A stretch of 28,719 nucleotides of DNA from an uncultured Burkholderiales bacterium (lineage in GTDB: Bacteria; Pseudomonadota; Gammaproteobacteria; Burkholderiales; Burkholderiaceae_D): the NCBI GenBank assembly GCA_903904635.1, contig CAIVDH010000410.1, forward strand, positions 1-28,719. The letters run 5' to 3'. Numbering within the stretch: the stretch's first letter is position 1; each line of letters starts with the position of its first letter. Position numbers and translations under genes: made by a program. The notes beneath the pieces are model-generated. The model was not told where the DNA came from. It ran no database searches and saw only the letters and a list, made by a program, of their open reading frames with translations. Of the stretch, positions 8,746 through 21,364 are shown in pieces.

Positions 8746-9642
8746 ATGGTTATGAAAAAACACAAAGGTCTGGGCCGCGGACTCGAAGCATTACTAGGCG
8801 GCTCATCGGTGTTTATGAATGAAGCACCAGTGGTTGCTGGTGCGCCCTCAGCACTCCCAGTGAGCGCACTGCAGGCGGGCAAATATCAGCCGCGCGTAAA
8901 AATGGACCAGGCCTCGATTAATGAGCTGGCCGAGTCCATACGTTCACAGGGTTTGTTGCAGGCGATTTTGGTGCGGCCTATAGAGCACGGACCTAACGGC
9001 GTGGAATATGAAATCATCGCCGGTGAGCGGCGTTTCAGGGCGGCGCAATTGGCTGGACTGACCGAGGTTCCGGTGATCGTCAAGGATGTTGATGACCAGG
9101 CTGCTGCCGCCATGGCGCTTATTGAAAACATGCAGCGCGAAGATCTCAATCCGCTAGAAGAAGCACAGGGCATTAAACGACTAATCGTTGATTTTAATTT
9201 TACGCATGAACAGGCGGCAACTTCAGTGGGACGTTCACGTAGCGCGGTATCAAATTTGTTGCGCTTGCTTAGCCTGTGCAAACCGGTACAGGCTATGCTG
9301 ATGGCCAATGAGCTTGATATGGGGCATGCCCGTGCATTGTTGTCGGTCGATACAGCGACGCAAATTTCCTTGGCAACGCAGATAGTTTCACAGCATTTGT
9401 CGGTGCGTGAAGCAGAAAAACTGGTGGTTCGGTTTACTACCGGGCAGACTGAAAAGCCGGTGGTGGCTGCAAAAGAAAAATCGCGTGATATTACGCGCCT
9501 GGAAGAAGAGCTTTCTGACGTATTGGCAGCCAGGGTCACCATCAAACAGGGTGCGCGTAACAAAGGCGAACTGATTATTGATTTTGCAGGACTGGATCAG
9601 CTCGATGGCATTATTGCAAGACTGCGACCGCAAGTGCAGTGA
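8746..9642 (+). CDS. parB: Chromosome partitioning protein ParB (Spo0J)
   Basis: The 298-residue ParB binds parS, uses CTP to form a sliding clamp and spreads along DNA. The N-terminus KHKGLGRGLEALLGG is the ParA-interacting segment. The CTP-binding box GERRFRA is at residues 93-99, followed by ENMQREDLNPLEEA, and the helix-turn-helix around VGRSRSAVSNLLRLL spans about residues 153-175. The C-terminal part supplies the dimer domain. A second in-frame ATG at 8752 could be the true start, and neither has a clear ribosome site. The cognate parS sites are at 5118-5170 in this window. Confidence 0.96.
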   Translation: MVMKKHKGLGRGLEALLGGSSVFMNEAPVVAGAPSALPVSALQAGKYQPRVKMDQASINELAESIRSQGLLQAILVRPIEHGPNGVEYEIIAGERRFRAAQLAGLTEVPVIVKDVDDQAAAAMALIENMQREDLNPLEEAQGIKRLIVDFNFTHEQAATSVGRSRSAVSNLLRLLSLCKPVQAMLMANELDMGHARALLSVDTATQISLATQIVSQHLSVREAEKLVVRFTTGQTEKPVVAAKEKSRDITRLEEELSDVLAARVTIKQGARNKGELIIDFAGLDQLDGIIARLRPQVQ

Positions 9643-9711
9643 TGCGGATGAAAATCGAGATACAAGTTTTAATAAGTGTACGACCGTACGCTGATTTTTA
9701 TGGGCAATCAT

Positions 9712-9741
9712 TTGACTGACGTCATCGAAACTACTTATAAT
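9712..9741 (+). promoter_or_regulatory. Sigma70-like promoter of the atp operon
   Basis: TTGACT (-35) and a perfect TATAAT (-10) are separated by 18 bases, upstream of atpI by about 95 bases. This is the best promoter match in the window and fits a highly expressed operon. An inverted repeat GTACG-AC-CGTAC (9678-9689) lies just upstream of the -35, with no known role. Confidence 0.75.
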
Positions 9742-9836
9742 CACGCGGCTTCTTGGAATGCCGGCACCTACATAACACTTCAAGCCTTTTCTGTCTGTTG
9801 CTCGCAAGAGACTCCTGACTTAACTGAAACAGTAAT

Positions 9837-11013
<1,177 letters not shown>

Positions 11014-11026
11014 TTGGCTTTTGCAG

Positions 11027-11316
<290 letters not shown>

Positions 11317-11334
11317 TCTCGAGATTCTCATCGT

Positions 11335-11349
11335 GCCGGGTCCCCCGGC
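11335..11349 (+). other. Intercistronic hairpin atpE-atpF
   Basis: GCCGGG and CCCGGC pair perfectly around a 3-base loop, just after the atpE stop, with no T-run behind it. It therefore looks like an mRNA-stabilising or processing hairpin rather than a terminator. Confidence 0.55.
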
Positions 11350-11376
11350 GTCTGTTAATTTGAGAAGGAAATAATC

Positions 11377-11847
11377 GTGAATTTAAACGCAACATTGTTT
11401 GCGCAGTTTGTTGTCTTCTTCATTCTTGCTGGTTTCACGATGAAATTCGTGTGGCCACCGCTGATTAAAGCGTTGGATGAGCGCGCCCAAAAGATCGCGG
11501 AAGGCCTGGCTGCGGCTGATCGTGGTAAGGCTGAAATGGCCGCGGCCGAAAAGCGTGCGCATGCAGAGTTAAGCACAGCGCGCGATGAAGGCGCAAAACG
11601 CGTAGCTGACGCTGAAAAGCGTGGTCAAAGCATAGTAGAAGATGCGAAAAAAACTGCAACTGAAGAGGCGGCACGCATTGTTGCTGCTGCTCGCGCAGAT
11701 GCAGAAGCTCAGGCAGGCAAGGTGCGTGATGCTTTGCGTGCTGAGGTTGCCAACCTTGCAGTCAAAGGCGCAGAGCAGATTCTCAAACGCGAAGTCAACG
11801 CTGCGGCACATGCTGATCTGTTGAATCAACTTAAAGCTGAGCTGTAA
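11377..11847 (+). CDS. atpF: F0F1 ATP synthase subunit b
   Basis: The 156-residue peripheral-stalk subunit has one N-terminal membrane helix ([19 protein letters not shown], about residues 8-26) followed by a long alanine- and charge-rich coiled coil. The start is GTG at 11377, seven bases after the ribosome site AGAAGGA. The length equals that of typical proteobacterial b subunits. Dimers of b link subunit a to delta and alpha and act as the stator. Confidence 0.96.
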   Translation: MNLNATLFAQFVVFFILAGFTMKFVWPPLIKALDERAQKIAEGLAAADRGKAEMAAAEKRAHAELSTARDEGAKRVADAEKRGQSIVEDAKKTATEEAARIVAAARADAEAQAGKVRDALRAEVANLAVKGAEQILKREVNAAAHADLLNQLKAEL

Positions 11848-11849
11848 CC

Positions 11850-12383
11850 ATGGCCGAACTCGCTACCGTTGCTCGGCCTTATGCAGAAGCGCTGTTTCGT
11901 GTTGCGCAAGCAGGCAACCTGCAAGCCTGGTCCGAGCTAGTCTCGGAAATGGCTCAGGTCGCTGAGCTGCCAGAAGTTAAGATTTTGGCAGACAATCCGC
12001 GCATCACAGATATACAGGTAGCAGACACATTTTTGTCAGTGCTGAAATCTGCGCTTAATGCTGAGGCTAAGAACTTCGTCCATGCGTTGGTCGAAAATGG
12101 CCGTCTGACTTTATTGCCTGAAATCGCCGTGCATTTTCAACAACTGAAAAACGCACAGCAGGGTAGTGCTGATGCAGAAATCATCAGTGCATTTGCGATG
12201 AGTGATGCACAAGTTGCTGATCTCGTCGGCGCATTACAGAAAAAGTTTGGCCGCAAACTTAATCCTACAGTGAGCGTGGACCAATCTTTGATTGGCGGCG
12301 TAAAAGTAGTGGTAGGTGATGAGGTGCTGGATAGCTCAGTACGCGCCAAACTACAGCAAATGCAGATTGCCCTGGCCTCGTAA
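11850..12383 (+). CDS. atpH: F0F1 ATP synthase subunit delta
   Basis: The 177-residue delta subunit caps the F1 head and joins it to the b stalk. The N-terminal [13 protein letters not shown] and the C-terminal [20 protein letters not shown] motifs are characteristic of the family. It starts two bases after the atpF stop. It is intact and of normal length. Confidence 0.96.
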   Translation: MAELATVARPYAEALFRVAQAGNLQAWSELVSEMAQVAELPEVKILADNPRITDIQVADTFLSVLKSALNAEAKNFVHALVENGRLTLLPEIAVHFQQLKNAQQGSADAEIISAFAMSDAQVADLVGALQKKFGRKLNPTVSVDQSLIGGVKVVVGDEVLDSSVRAKLQQMQIALAS

Positions 12384-12414
12384 GCTCGGACAGCTAACTA
12401 ACATTTAGATATTT

Positions 12415-12448
12415 CGGGGCGGCCCATGCAAATGCAAAAGCCATCCCG
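12415..12448 (+). other. Intercistronic hairpin atpH-atpA
   Basis: CGGGGCGGC (12415-12423) pairs with GCCATCCCG (12440-12448) with one mismatch and one G-U pair around a 16-base loop. It lies just before the atpA ribosome site AGGAG and has no T-run, so it may shape mRNA stability or atpA translation. Confidence 0.4.
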
Positions 12449-12465
12449 TCCAATCAGGAGCTAAC

Positions 12466-14001
12466 ATGCAACTCAACCCGTCTGAAATCAGCGAGCTGAT
12501 CAAGAGCCGGATCCAGGGAATCGGCGCGACCGCCGAGATTCGCAATCAGGGTACCGTTATCTCTGTGACTGACGGCATTTGCCGCATTCACGGATTATCC
12601 GACGCCATGCAAGGCGAGATGCTGGAATTTCCAGGCAATACCTTTGGCCTCGCACTCAATCTTGAGCGTGACTCTGTCGGTGCCGTTATTCTCGGTGAAT
12701 ATGAACACATTTCTGAAGGCGATACCGTTAAATGTACGGGTCGTATTCTTGAAGTGCCTATCGGCCCGGAACTGCGTGGCCGTGTAGTCAATGCACTCGG
12801 TCAGCCTATTGATGGCAAGGGTCCGATCAATGCAAAACTGACGGCGCCTATCGAAAAAATCGCTCCAGGCGTTATTGCCCGTCAGTCCGTTTCGCAGCCT
12901 ATGCAAACTGGTCTGAAATCGATTGATTCCATGGTGCCTATCGGCCGTGGTCAGCGCGAACTGATCATCGGTGACCGCCAAACTGGTAAAACAGCTGTTG
13001 CGATCGACACGATCATTAACCAAAAAGGTCAGGACGTAACTTGTATCTACGTCGCGATCGGCCAAAAAGCATCATCAGTTAAAAACGTCGTGCGGGCACT
13101 CGAGCAACATGGCGCAATGGACTACACAATTGTGGTTGCTGCTACGGCTTCAGAGTCTGCGGCTATGCAATATGTGTCGGCTTACTCAGGCTGCGCAATG
13201 GGTGAATATTTCCGTGATCGCGGTCAAGATGCGCTGATCATTTATGATGATTTATCCAAACAAGCTGTCGCATATCGTCAGGTTTCATTGTTGCTGCGTC
13301 GCCCTCCAGGCCGTGAAGCGTTTCCTGGTGACGTGTTCTATCTCCACTCACGTTTGCTTGAGCGTGCAGCTCGCGTAAACCCGGATTATGTTGAAGCCTT
13401 CACCAAAGGTGAAGTAAAAGGCAAAACCGGATCACTGACTGCATTGCCTATTATTGAAACCCAGGCTGGTGACGTATCTGCAATCGTTCCAACCAACGTT
13501 ATTTCAATTACAGACGGTCAGATTTTCCTTGAGACGTCTTTGTTTAATGCGGGTATACGTCCAGCGATTAACGCCGGTATTTCAGTTTCTCGCGTTGGTG
13601 GTGCAGCGCAGACCAAAGTCATCAAAAATCTGTCTGGCGGTATTCGTACTGACTTGGCGCAGTATCGTGAACTCGCAGCTTTTGCGCAGTTTGCTTCTGA
13701 TCTTGATGAAGCCACGCGTAAGCAGCTTGATCGTGGTGCACGCGTAACTGAATTATTAAAGCAGGCGCAGTATTCACCGCAATCGATTTCTATCATGGCC
13801 GTTACTTTGTTCGCAGTTAACAAAGGCTACCTCGATGATATCGAAGTGAAACAAGTATTGGCCTTCGAAGCCGGTCTCCATAATTTCATGAAGACCAGCC
13901 ACGCCGCGCTCCTGAAACAGATCGAAGACACCAAGCAGCTCGACAAAGACGGAGAGGCCGCTATGGCCGCTGCGATTGCCGACTTCAAGAAAACCTTCTG
14001 A
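12466..14001 (+). CDS. atpA: F0F1 ATP synthase subunit alpha
   Basis: The 511-residue alpha subunit forms the non-catalytic nucleotide sites of F1. The Walker A motif GDRQTGKT is at residues 169-176, and the Walker B region is [23 protein letters not shown] holds the arginine that reaches into the neighbouring beta active site. The start follows AGGAG at a suitable distance. Nothing is unusual. Confidence 0.98.
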   Translation: MQLNPSEISELIKSRIQGIGATAEIRNQGTVISVTDGICRIHGLSDAMQGEMLEFPGNTFGLALNLERDSVGAVILGEYEHISEGDTVKCTGRILEVPIGPELRGRVVNALGQPIDGKGPINAKLTAPIEKIAPGVIARQSVSQPMQTGLKSIDSMVPIGRGQRELIIGDRQTGKTAVAIDTIINQKGQDVTCIYVAIGQKASSVKNVVRALEQHGAMDYTIVVAATASESAAMQYVSAYSGCAMGEYFRDRGQDALIIYDDLSKQAVAYRQVSLLLRRPPGREAFPGDVFYLHSRLLERAARVNPDYVEAFTKGEVKGKTGSLTALPIIETQAGDVSAIVPTNVISITDGQIFLETSLFNAGIRPAINAGISVSRVGGAAQTKVIKNLSGGIRTDLAQYRELAAFAQFASDLDEATRKQLDRGARVTELLKQAQYSPQSISIMAVTLFAVNKGYLDDIEVKQVLAFEAGLHNFMKTSHAALLKQIEDTKQLDKDGEAAMAAAIADFKKTF

Positions 14002-14030
14002 TCTTAAAGGTCCTATAAGGAGCATGAAGC

Positions 14031-14897
14031 ATGGCTGCAGGTAAAGAGATACGCGGCAAGATCAAGAGCGTAGAAAACACGAAGAAGATCACGAAGGCGA
14101 TGGAAATGGTCGCCGCATCCAAAATGCGTAAAGCGCAAGAACGGATGCGTGCGGCTCGTCCCTACAGTGCGAAGATTCGTGATATCGCTGCTCATCTGTC
14201 GCAAGCCAATCCGGAATATTCGCATCCTTTCCTGATCAAGCAAGACAAAAGCAAAACGGTGGGCCTGGTTGTCGTTACAACCGACAAAGGTTTGTGCGGT
14301 GGTCTTAACACCAACGTGCTACGTCAGGTAACAACGAAAATGCGTGAACTTGAAGCGTCAGGTCAAAAGATAGCTGCTGTCGCAATTGGTAATAAAGGTT
14401 TTGGATTTTTAAATCGCGTGGGCGTAAAAGTAGTTGCACATGCAACGCAGCTTGGCGATACACCACATCTTGAAAAACTCATTGGTCCTGTAAAGGTCAT
14501 GCTTGATGACTATCAGGCAGGCAAGATCGATGCGGTTTATCTGTGCTACACCCGTTTCCTCAACACGATGAAGCAGGAAGCAATGATGGAACAGTTATTA
14601 CCGTTGACGGCTGAACAAATGGTTCCTTCGCATACGCATTCATGGGATTACATATATGAACCTGATGCGAAGACCGTTATTGACGAATTGTTGTTGCGAT
14701 ATATCGAAGCGCAGATCTATCAGGCTGTTGCAGAAAACATGGCGTCGGAGCAATCTGCGCGCATGGTTGCTATGAAGTCTGCGTCCGATAATGCCGGCAG
14801 TGTGATCGGTGAATTGAAACTGATCTACAACAAGACCCGTCAAGCAGCGATTACCAAAGAACTTTCCGAGATCGTGGCCGGTGCGGCTGCGGTTTAA
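14031..14897 (+). CDS. atpG: F0F1 ATP synthase subunit gamma
   Basis: The 288-residue central rotor shaft couples c-ring rotation to catalysis. The N-terminal helix segment [20 protein letters not shown] and the C-terminal [14 protein letters not shown] plus [15 protein letters not shown] are classic gamma signatures. The [11 protein letters not shown] segment is also present. The ribosome site AAGGAG at 14017-14022 precedes the ATG. Confidence 0.97.
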   Translation: MAAGKEIRGKIKSVENTKKITKAMEMVAASKMRKAQERMRAARPYSAKIRDIAAHLSQANPEYSHPFLIKQDKSKTVGLVVVTTDKGLCGGLNTNVLRQVTTKMRELEASGQKIAAVAIGNKGFGFLNRVGVKVVAHATQLGDTPHLEKLIGPVKVMLDDYQAGKIDAVYLCYTRFLNTMKQEAMMEQLLPLTAEQMVPSHTHSWDYIYEPDAKTVIDELLLRYIEAQIYQAVAENMASEQSARMVAMKSASDNAGSVIGELKLIYNKTRQAAITKELSEIVAGAAAV

Positions 14898-14913
14898 TTG
14901 AACCCAATCATAA

Positions 14914-16335
<1,422 letters not shown>

Positions 16336-16347
16336 TCAAGGTCTGAC

Positions 16348-16368
16348 GCTGCCGCACTATGCGGCAGC
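16348..16368 (+). other. Intercistronic hairpin atpD-atpC
   Basis: GCTGCCGC and GCGGCAGC form a perfect 8-bp stem with a 5-base loop ACTAT, 12 bases after the atpD stop. No T-run follows, so it is more likely a stability or partial attenuation element before atpC than a terminator. Confidence 0.6.
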
Positions 16369-16386
16369 ACATTTAAAGGTTACATA

Positions 16387-16809
16387 ATGGCAAACACCAT
16401 TCACGTTGACGTGGTTTCAGCAGAAGAGCAAATCTTCTCGGGTGAAGCTGAATTCATCGCGTTGCCGGGTGAAGCGGGTGAACTGGGTATTTATCCTAAG
16501 CACACGCCTCTCATTACGCGTATTCGTCCGGGAGCAGTTCGGATCAAAGTTGTTGGTCAGGCAGAAGATGAATTCGTCTTTGTAGCCGGCGGCATACTTG
16601 AAGTACAACCCAATGCTGTAACTGTACTGGCAGATACTGCTATACGTGGGCGCGATCTTGATGAAGCCAAAGCAACTCAAGCCAAAAAAATGGCTGAGGA
16701 AGCATTGGTAAACAAAGAGTCAAATATTGATTACGCACATGCACAAGCAGAACTCGCCGTCGCAGTGGCTCAACTCGCTGCAATTGCGCGATTTCGTAAA
16801 AAGCGATAA
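16387..16809 (+). CDS. atpC: F0F1 ATP synthase subunit epsilon
   Basis: The 140-residue epsilon subunit sits at the foot of the rotor and inhibits ATP hydrolysis. The N-terminal beta-sandwich shows [18 protein letters not shown] and [14 protein letters not shown], and a helical C-terminus rich in alanine and charged residues follows. It is the last gene of the atp operon and is followed after 16 bases by a strong terminator. Confidence 0.96.
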   Translation: MANTIHVDVVSAEEQIFSGEAEFIALPGEAGELGIYPKHTPLITRIRPGAVRIKVVGQAEDEFVFVAGGILEVQPNAVTVLADTAIRGRDLDEAKATQAKKMAEEALVNKESNIDYAHAQAELAVAVAQLAAIARFRKKR

Positions 16810-16825
16810 GTATAAAAGCATCACG

Positions 16826-16858
16826 ATAAAGGCAGCTTAGGCTGCCTTTATTTATTTT
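16826..16858 (+). terminator. Intrinsic terminator of the atp operon
   Basis: ATAAAGGCAGC and GCTGCCTTTAT pair perfectly (11 bp) around the loop TTAG, and a T-rich tail follows. It stands directly behind atpC and cleanly closes the operon. Confidence 0.93.
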
Positions 16859-16908
16859 GGAATCAATTAATCATCAACCAAAAGCATAAGTGACTAAACA
16901 AAGCCGTC

Positions 16909-17157
16909 ATGAATGTAGATGATTACACCAAGCACATCTTAACAACCAAGCACATCATTGCCGTAGTTGGATTGTCACCAAATCCGCTTCGTGCAAGCTA
17001 CGATGTCGCGTCTTATTTGTAAGTAGTGGGATATAAGATTATTAATGTAAATCCCAGACACGCAGGGAAATTCATACGCAATGAAATGTACGAAGGCTGA
17101 GCATCGCAGGATTAGTCGTGCTGTTCGATAAAAAACAATCTGGAACAAGTGATGGAA
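16909..17157 (+). pseudogene. Decayed CoA-binding (YccU-like) protein gene
   Basis: Reading from the ATG at 16909 gives an N-terminus typical of the small CoA-binding Rossmann proteins: HIIAVVGLSPNPLRASYDVA, then after an in-frame TAA (17020-17022) GYKIINVNPRHAGK, then a TGA (17098-17100). Intact members run about 135-145 residues and read VVGLSPxPxRPSYxVAxYL and GYRIIPVNPRxxG. Here only the first third is recognisable. A shift of frame after the TGA gives LSIAGLVVLFDKK, resembling the next family strand, and then homology fades. The right end is approximate. The gene is broken by at least two stops and a frameshift and cannot yield the full product. Confidence 0.75.
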
Positions 17158-17209
17158 CATATAAAACGAAATAGTTCCAAATTCCACAGCATAACAAACT
17201 GGGAAAATC

Positions 17210-17950
17210 ATGGATCGCTCTTCAAATTTAAATCGAACAAAACTTACTAATAACAAATGTGAAGAACTAGAAACTTCTGAAGAATTAGAGGGTGAAAATT
17301 ATTATCGAGTTCAGTTAGAAATGGCAGAGCAAATGCATGCAACTGAGCGACCAGAGATGCTTAGTCAGATATTAGATCATGACCTAGCTATGCCACAACA
17401 TGCTATGCGTGAAATTTTAACCAAGATTAGTTTTGCTACCTTTGACTTGCAAGATAATGAGGTTAACCAAATAAATGAAAAAATAATCAAAAAATTACCA
17501 GAGATGGTGGAAGGTCGCACAATAGACAAGGCTGCAAATGATGTGAAAGGCATTGCTGAAATAATGCTCACTGCAACAATTATTCGATCCAGTTTTGTTA
17601 GATCACATTTGCAGAGCAAGCTGGCAGAAGCGGCGGGAAAAATTGGGAATCAACTGTACGCAGAATATATGTTTGATGCACTAATCAACACCTATAATCT
17701 TATGCAATGCGAAGACATCCATAAACTGATAACAACAGCAGCGCCACTCATAGGATTGATGCCACGAGAAAGACAGCTTCAGTGCTTAATAGATTTATAT
17801 CGGGCGCTTCCTGATCAGGCAGAAGAACGTCTTGCATGCCTTGAGGCGATGATGAACGAGACAGCAAAAATACCAGAGTCTCATGACAGCATGACTGTAC
17901 TGAGTATGCTCAATCAAGAAATATATAAATTACGAATTGAGAATAATTAA
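17210..17950 (+). CDS. Hypothetical protein, mostly helical, no family recognised
   Basis: I do not recognise this 246-residue protein. It has no signal peptide or membrane segment. The first 30 residues are polar and probably disordered (many N, K, T, E). The rest reads as a series of amphipathic helices, for example [35 protein letters not shown] and [20 protein letters not shown]. This suggests a helical-repeat or bundle fold for protein contacts. Codon use is visibly AT-richer than in the flanking atp and glp genes, hinting at a separate origin. A purine-rich GGGAAAA lies just before the ATG. It is transcribed toward glpK, and the two stop codons overlap. The long open frame with ordinary composition supports a real gene, but expression is unproven. 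Confidence 0.6.
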   Translation: MDRSSNLNRTKLTNNKCEELETSEELEGENYYRVQLEMAEQMHATERPEMLSQILDHDLAMPQHAMREILTKISFATFDLQDNEVNQINEKIIKKLPEMVEGRTIDKAANDVKGIAEIMLTATIIRSSFVRSHLQSKLAEAAGKIGNQLYAEYMFDALINTYNLMQCEDIHKLITTAAPLIGLMPRERQLQCLIDLYRALPDQAEERLACLEAMMNETAKIPESHDSMTVLSMLNQEIYKLRIENN

Positions 17951-19440
17951 ACCCATGCACGGGCACGTTCAATAGCGCGTGCCCAAGCACCTAAGCGCTG
18001 ATTTTTTTCTTCCGCAGACATCTGCGGATCAAAGCGACGTTCCATATGCCACTGCGTTGCAATCTCTTCTTGTGATGTCCAAAACTGCACACCTAAACCC
18101 GCAAGATAAGCAGCACCTAGTGCCGTAGTTTCAGTGACCTCAGGCCGTACAACAGGCACACCAAGTATGTCAGCCTGAAACTGCATTAACAAATCATTGC
18201 GTGAAGCTCCACCATCAACGCGTAATTCTTTCACAGGCAAAGTAGCATCCTTTTGCATCGCCGTTAATACATCCGCCGTTTGAAATGCAATGCCTTCAAG
18301 CGCAGCTCGTGCAATATGGCCAGCACGTGTGCCGCGCGTAAGGCCAAGCATCGTGCCGCGCGCATACGCATCCCAATGCGGCGCACCCAAACCAGAAAAG
18401 GCCGGCACGAAACTCACGCCGTCACAATCAGGCACACTACGCGCCAACTCTTCAATTTCAGAAGAATTTTTAATGAGACCGAGTCCATCACGCAGCCACT
18501 GTATAGTTGCGCCTCCCATGAAAACACCGCCTTCAAGCATATAGTCAGTTTTGTGAGGTGTTTCATGTCCGGTAGTCCAGCCCACAGTAGTGAGTAAACT
18601 ATTTTGTGAAGTTACAGCAGCGCCCGTGTTCATCAAAATAAAGCAGCCTGTGCCGTAAGTACTTTTCACCATGCCACTGTGATAGCAAGCCTGCCCATAA
18701 GTGGCAGCCTGCTGATCTCCGGCGATGCCTGCTATTGGAATGGGCGTGCCAAAAAATTCAGCATGCGTATGCGCAGCAATACCACTACTAGGCACAACCT
18801 GCGGCAAGATTGCACGTGGTATGTTTAAGATGGTGAGCAGTTCATCATCCCAATCAAGCGTATGTATATTAAAGAGCATGGTACGTGACGCATTGCTTGT
18901 ATCAGTAAGATGCACGCCGGCGAGTTTATACATCAGCCAGGAATCTACCGTACCAAATGCAAGCTCACCACGCTCGGCGCGCGCACGGGCATTAGGCACG
19001 TTATCCAATAACCAGCGTAATTTTGTACCAGAAAAATAACCATCAATGACCAGCCCTGTTTTTTGCTGAAACAGTTCGCCCTTGCCCTCAGCGCGCAAAC
19101 TATCACACAAGCCTGCAGTACGACGGTCTTGCCAGACGATGGCGTTGGCCACTGCTTCACCTGTTGCGCGATCCCATAGCACCGTGGTTTCGCGTTGATT
19201 GGTAATGCCTATAGCAGCGATATCAGCTGCGGTGAGATGTTGTTCTCGCAGCACCTGCTGCGCAACTGCAAGCTGTGAAGTCCAAAGTTCATTAGCGTTA
19301 TGCTCGACCCAACCAGTGTTGGGAAAAATTTGGGTAAATTCTTGTTGAGCAGATCCGTGAATACGGCCAGCGTGATTAAACAAAATCGCACGTGAACTCG
19401 TCGTACCCTGGTCTAGCGCCAGTATGAATTTATCGGCCAT
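17947..19440 (-). CDS. glpK: Glycerol kinase
   Basis: The 497-residue FGGY-family kinase phosphorylates glycerol with ATP to sn-glycerol 3-phosphate, trapping it in the cytoplasm. The N-terminal phosphate loop is [15 protein letters not shown] (residues 8-22). Further signatures are [41 protein letters not shown], and the C-terminal [17 protein letters not shown]. The frame is open to 19467, but [14 protein letters not shown] is the normal start, and GAGG lies upstream of it. A terminator and a second hairpin separate it from glpV, so it probably has its own promoter or depends on read-through. It converges on the hypothetical gene, with overlapping stops. Confidence 0.97.
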   Translation of the reverse strand: MADKFILALDQGTTSSRAILFNHAGRIHGSAQQEFTQIFPNTGWVEHNANELWTSQLAVAQQVLREQHLTAADIAAIGITNQRETTVLWDRATGEAVANAIVWQDRRTAGLCDSLRAEGKGELFQQKTGLVIDGYFSGTKLRWLLDNVPNARARAERGELAFGTVDSWLMYKLAGVHLTDTSNASRTMLFNIHTLDWDDELLTILNIPRAILPQVVPSSGIAAHTHAEFFGTPIPIAGIAGDQQAATYGQACYHSGMVKSTYGTGCFILMNTGAAVTSQNSLLTTVGWTTGHETPHKTDYMLEGGVFMGGATIQWLRDGLGLIKNSSEIEELARSVPDCDGVSFVPAFSGLGAPHWDAYARGTMLGLTRGTRAGHIARAALEGIAFQTADVLTAMQKDATLPVKELRVDGGASRNDLLMQFQADILGVPVVRPEVTETTALGAAYLAGLGVQFWTSQEEIATQWHMERRFDPQMSAEEKNQRLGAWARAIERARAWV

Positions 19441-19464
19441 GCATGCCTCGCAATAAATAGTATG

Positions 19465-19499
19465 CAAAATAAAAAATGCGCGACTAACTGCCGCGCATT
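19465..19499 (-). terminator. Intrinsic terminator between glpV and glpK
   Basis: Read on the minus strand, AATGCGCG and CGCGCATT pair around a 9-base loop (stem 19475-19482 with 19492-19499) and are followed by TTTTTATTTT. This is a good terminator for transcripts coming from glpV and would limit glpK expression from the upstream operon. Confidence 0.75.
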
Positions 19500-19521
19500 G
19501 TGTTCTTACAGATTTGGCAAA

Positions 19522-19542
19522 CCGTAGCCTTATGAGCTACGG
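19522..19542 (-). other. Second hairpin downstream of glpV
   Basis: CCGTAGC and GCTACGG form a 7-bp stem with a 7-base loop, 17 bases after the glpV stop. It has no T-run. With the terminator that follows, it may protect the 3' end of the glpV message. Confidence 0.5.
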
Positions 19543-19559
19543 CCGGCCAGTGCGCAAAC

Positions 19560-21284
19560 TTATTTTACGCGACCTGCTTTCCAGGCTTCGAGTAGTTTTT
19601 CATAGGCGATGGTTTCGCCCTTAGGCTTCTCATTATCCAGTTTCTTCCAAGGCGCTGCCTTGTCAGATAGATACTTCGCTGGATCGCCTTCTGGGTTGAG
19701 TTTAGGTGCGCAGTTTTTCATGCCTGCACGCTCCAAACGACTCATGACGTCATCCATCTCTTTAGCCAGATTGTCCATTGCGGCTTGTGGCGTTTTTTCA
19801 GCGGTAATCGCAGTAGCGACGTTTTTCCACCAGAGCTGAGCAAGCTTAGGATAGTCAGGAACGTTGGTACCGGTCGGTGTCCATGCAACACGAGCCGGGC
19901 TGCGATAGAACTCGATCAGACCGCCGTATTTGCTGGCATTCTTCGTGAAGTACTCATGACGGATGTCGGAGTCACGCACAAAGGTCACACCAACAATCGA
20001 CTTCTTCAAAGAAGTGGTCTTGGCGTTAATGAATTGCGCATACAACCAGGCAGCTGATTTACGCTCATCAGGTGTCGATTTGAAAAAAGTCCATGATCCT
20101 ACGTCCTGATAACCATTCTGCATACCTTCTTTCCAGTATGGACCGTGTGGGCCAGGCGCCATACGCCACTTTGGTGAACCATCTGCATTGTTAACTGCAG
20201 GTGCTTTGCCCATCGAAGCGGTGAACGCGGTGTACCAGAAGATTTGCTGAGCGATCTGCCCTTGACCAGGAACCGGGCCGGCTTCTGAGAAGGTCATGCC
20301 GATTGCTTCAGGTGGCGAATATTTCTTCATCCAGTCTATGTACTTGGTCAGTGCATACACTGCTGCTGGTGAGTTGGTAGCGCCACCACGTGAGACCGAT
20401 GCACCAACTGGTGTGCACTTGTCAGCGGCTACGCGAATGCCCCATTCATCAACTGGCAAGCCGTTAGGAATGCCCTTGTCGGCGGTACCTGCCATCGACA
20501 GCCACGCATCAGTGAAACGCCAGCCTAGTGAAGGGTCTTTTTTGCCATAGTCCATATGACCGAACACCTTCTTGCCATCGAGTTCTTTAACATCGTTGGT
20601 GAAGAAGTTGGCGATATCTTCATAGGCTGACCAGTTCTGTGGTACGCCCAGATCGTAGCCATATTTGGCCTTGAACTTGTCTTGCAAATCTTTACGTGCA
20701 AACCAGTCTGCGCGGAACCAGTACAGGTTGGCGAATTGTTGGTCGGGCAGTTGGTAGATTTTCTTGTCAGGACCGGTTACGAAACTAATACCGATGAAAT
20801 CCTTCAGATCCAGACCAGGATTGGTGTAAGCCTTACCAGCACCGGCCATGAAGTCTGACAGAGGGATAACAGCACCGTAGCGGAAATGGGTACCGATCAG
20901 GTCGGAATCCGAGATCCAGCCGTCATAAATACTTTTGCCAGATTGCATAGATGTCTGCAGCTTCTCGACGACGTCACCTTCTTGGATCAAGTCATGCTTG
21001 ACCTTGATGCCGGTGATTTCTTCGAAAGCTTTGGCCATCACTTTGGATTCATATACGTGCGTATCAATGGTTTCTGACACCACGCTAATTTCTGTCACGC
21101 CTAGCGCTTTGAGCTTGGCAGCGGCATCAATGAACCACTTCATTTCTTCGAGCTGTTTTTTCTGGCTCAGGGTGGATGGTTGGAATTCTTCCTTGACCCA
21201 CTTCTCGGCAGCTTTCATGTCAGCCCAGGAAGAACCTGATGCCAGCATCGCCGCAATTGCTATTGCGCTTAGTTTCAGTTTCAC
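19560..21284 (-). CDS. glpV: Glycerol ABC transporter substrate-binding protein GlpV
   Basis: The 574-residue periplasmic binding protein matches in length and sequence the GlpV family of the rhizobial glycerol importer GlpSTPQUV. The signal peptide is KLKLSAIAIAAMLASGSSWA with a predicted cut after the last alanine. The frame extends upstream to 21422, but that part overlaps glpU and has no export signal. I choose GTG at 21284 because GAGGAG stands 8 bases before it and the signal peptide begins there. The mature protein has typical large-binder features, including YQLPDQQFANLYWFRADWF. An upstream hairpin and downstream terminator bracket it, fitting the need for more binding protein than permease. 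Confidence 0.93.
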   Translation of the reverse strand: MKLKLSAIAIAAMLASGSSWADMKAAEKWVKEEFQPSTLSQKKQLEEMKWFIDAAAKLKALGVTEISVVSETIDTHVYESKVMAKAFEEITGIKVKHDLIQEGDVVEKLQTSMQSGKSIYDGWISDSDLIGTHFRYGAVIPLSDFMAGAGKAYTNPGLDLKDFIGISFVTGPDKKIYQLPDQQFANLYWFRADWFARKDLQDKFKAKYGYDLGVPQNWSAYEDIANFFTNDVKELDGKKVFGHMDYGKKDPSLGWRFTDAWLSMAGTADKGIPNGLPVDEWGIRVAADKCTPVGASVSRGGATNSPAAVYALTKYIDWMKKYSPPEAIGMTFSEAGPVPGQGQIAQQIFWYTAFTASMGKAPAVNNADGSPKWRMAPGPHGPYWKEGMQNGYQDVGSWTFFKSTPDERKSAAWLYAQFINAKTTSLKKSIVGVTFVRDSDIRHEYFTKNASKYGGLIEFYRSPARVAWTPTGTNVPDYPKLAQLWWKNVATAITAEKTPQAAMDNLAKEMDDVMSRLERAGMKNCAPKLNPEGDPAKYLSDKAAPWKKLDNEKPKGETIAYEKLLEAWKAGRVK

Positions 21285-21322
21285 GTCTTTTTCTCCTCTT
21301 CGCCTTCCCGGTCTTGTAAGCA

Positions 21323-21350
21323 TGCTCCGGTGGGAAGAAAGCCGGAAGCA
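21323..21350 (-). other. Intercistronic hairpin glpU-glpV
   Basis: On the minus strand TGCTTCCGG pairs with CCGGAGCA (8 bp with one bulged base) around an 11-base loop, shortly before the glpV ribosome site. There is no T-run. Hairpins here commonly stabilise the downstream binding-protein message in transporter operons. Confidence 0.45.
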
Positions 21351-21364
21351 CGATGAAGCGAGGG

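Noticed and set aside
8886..9563. Long open frame (225 codons) antisense to parB
   Set aside because: It lies wholly opposite a certain gene, has low-complexity Ser/Thr/Cys-rich composition and no ribosome site. It is a coding shadow.
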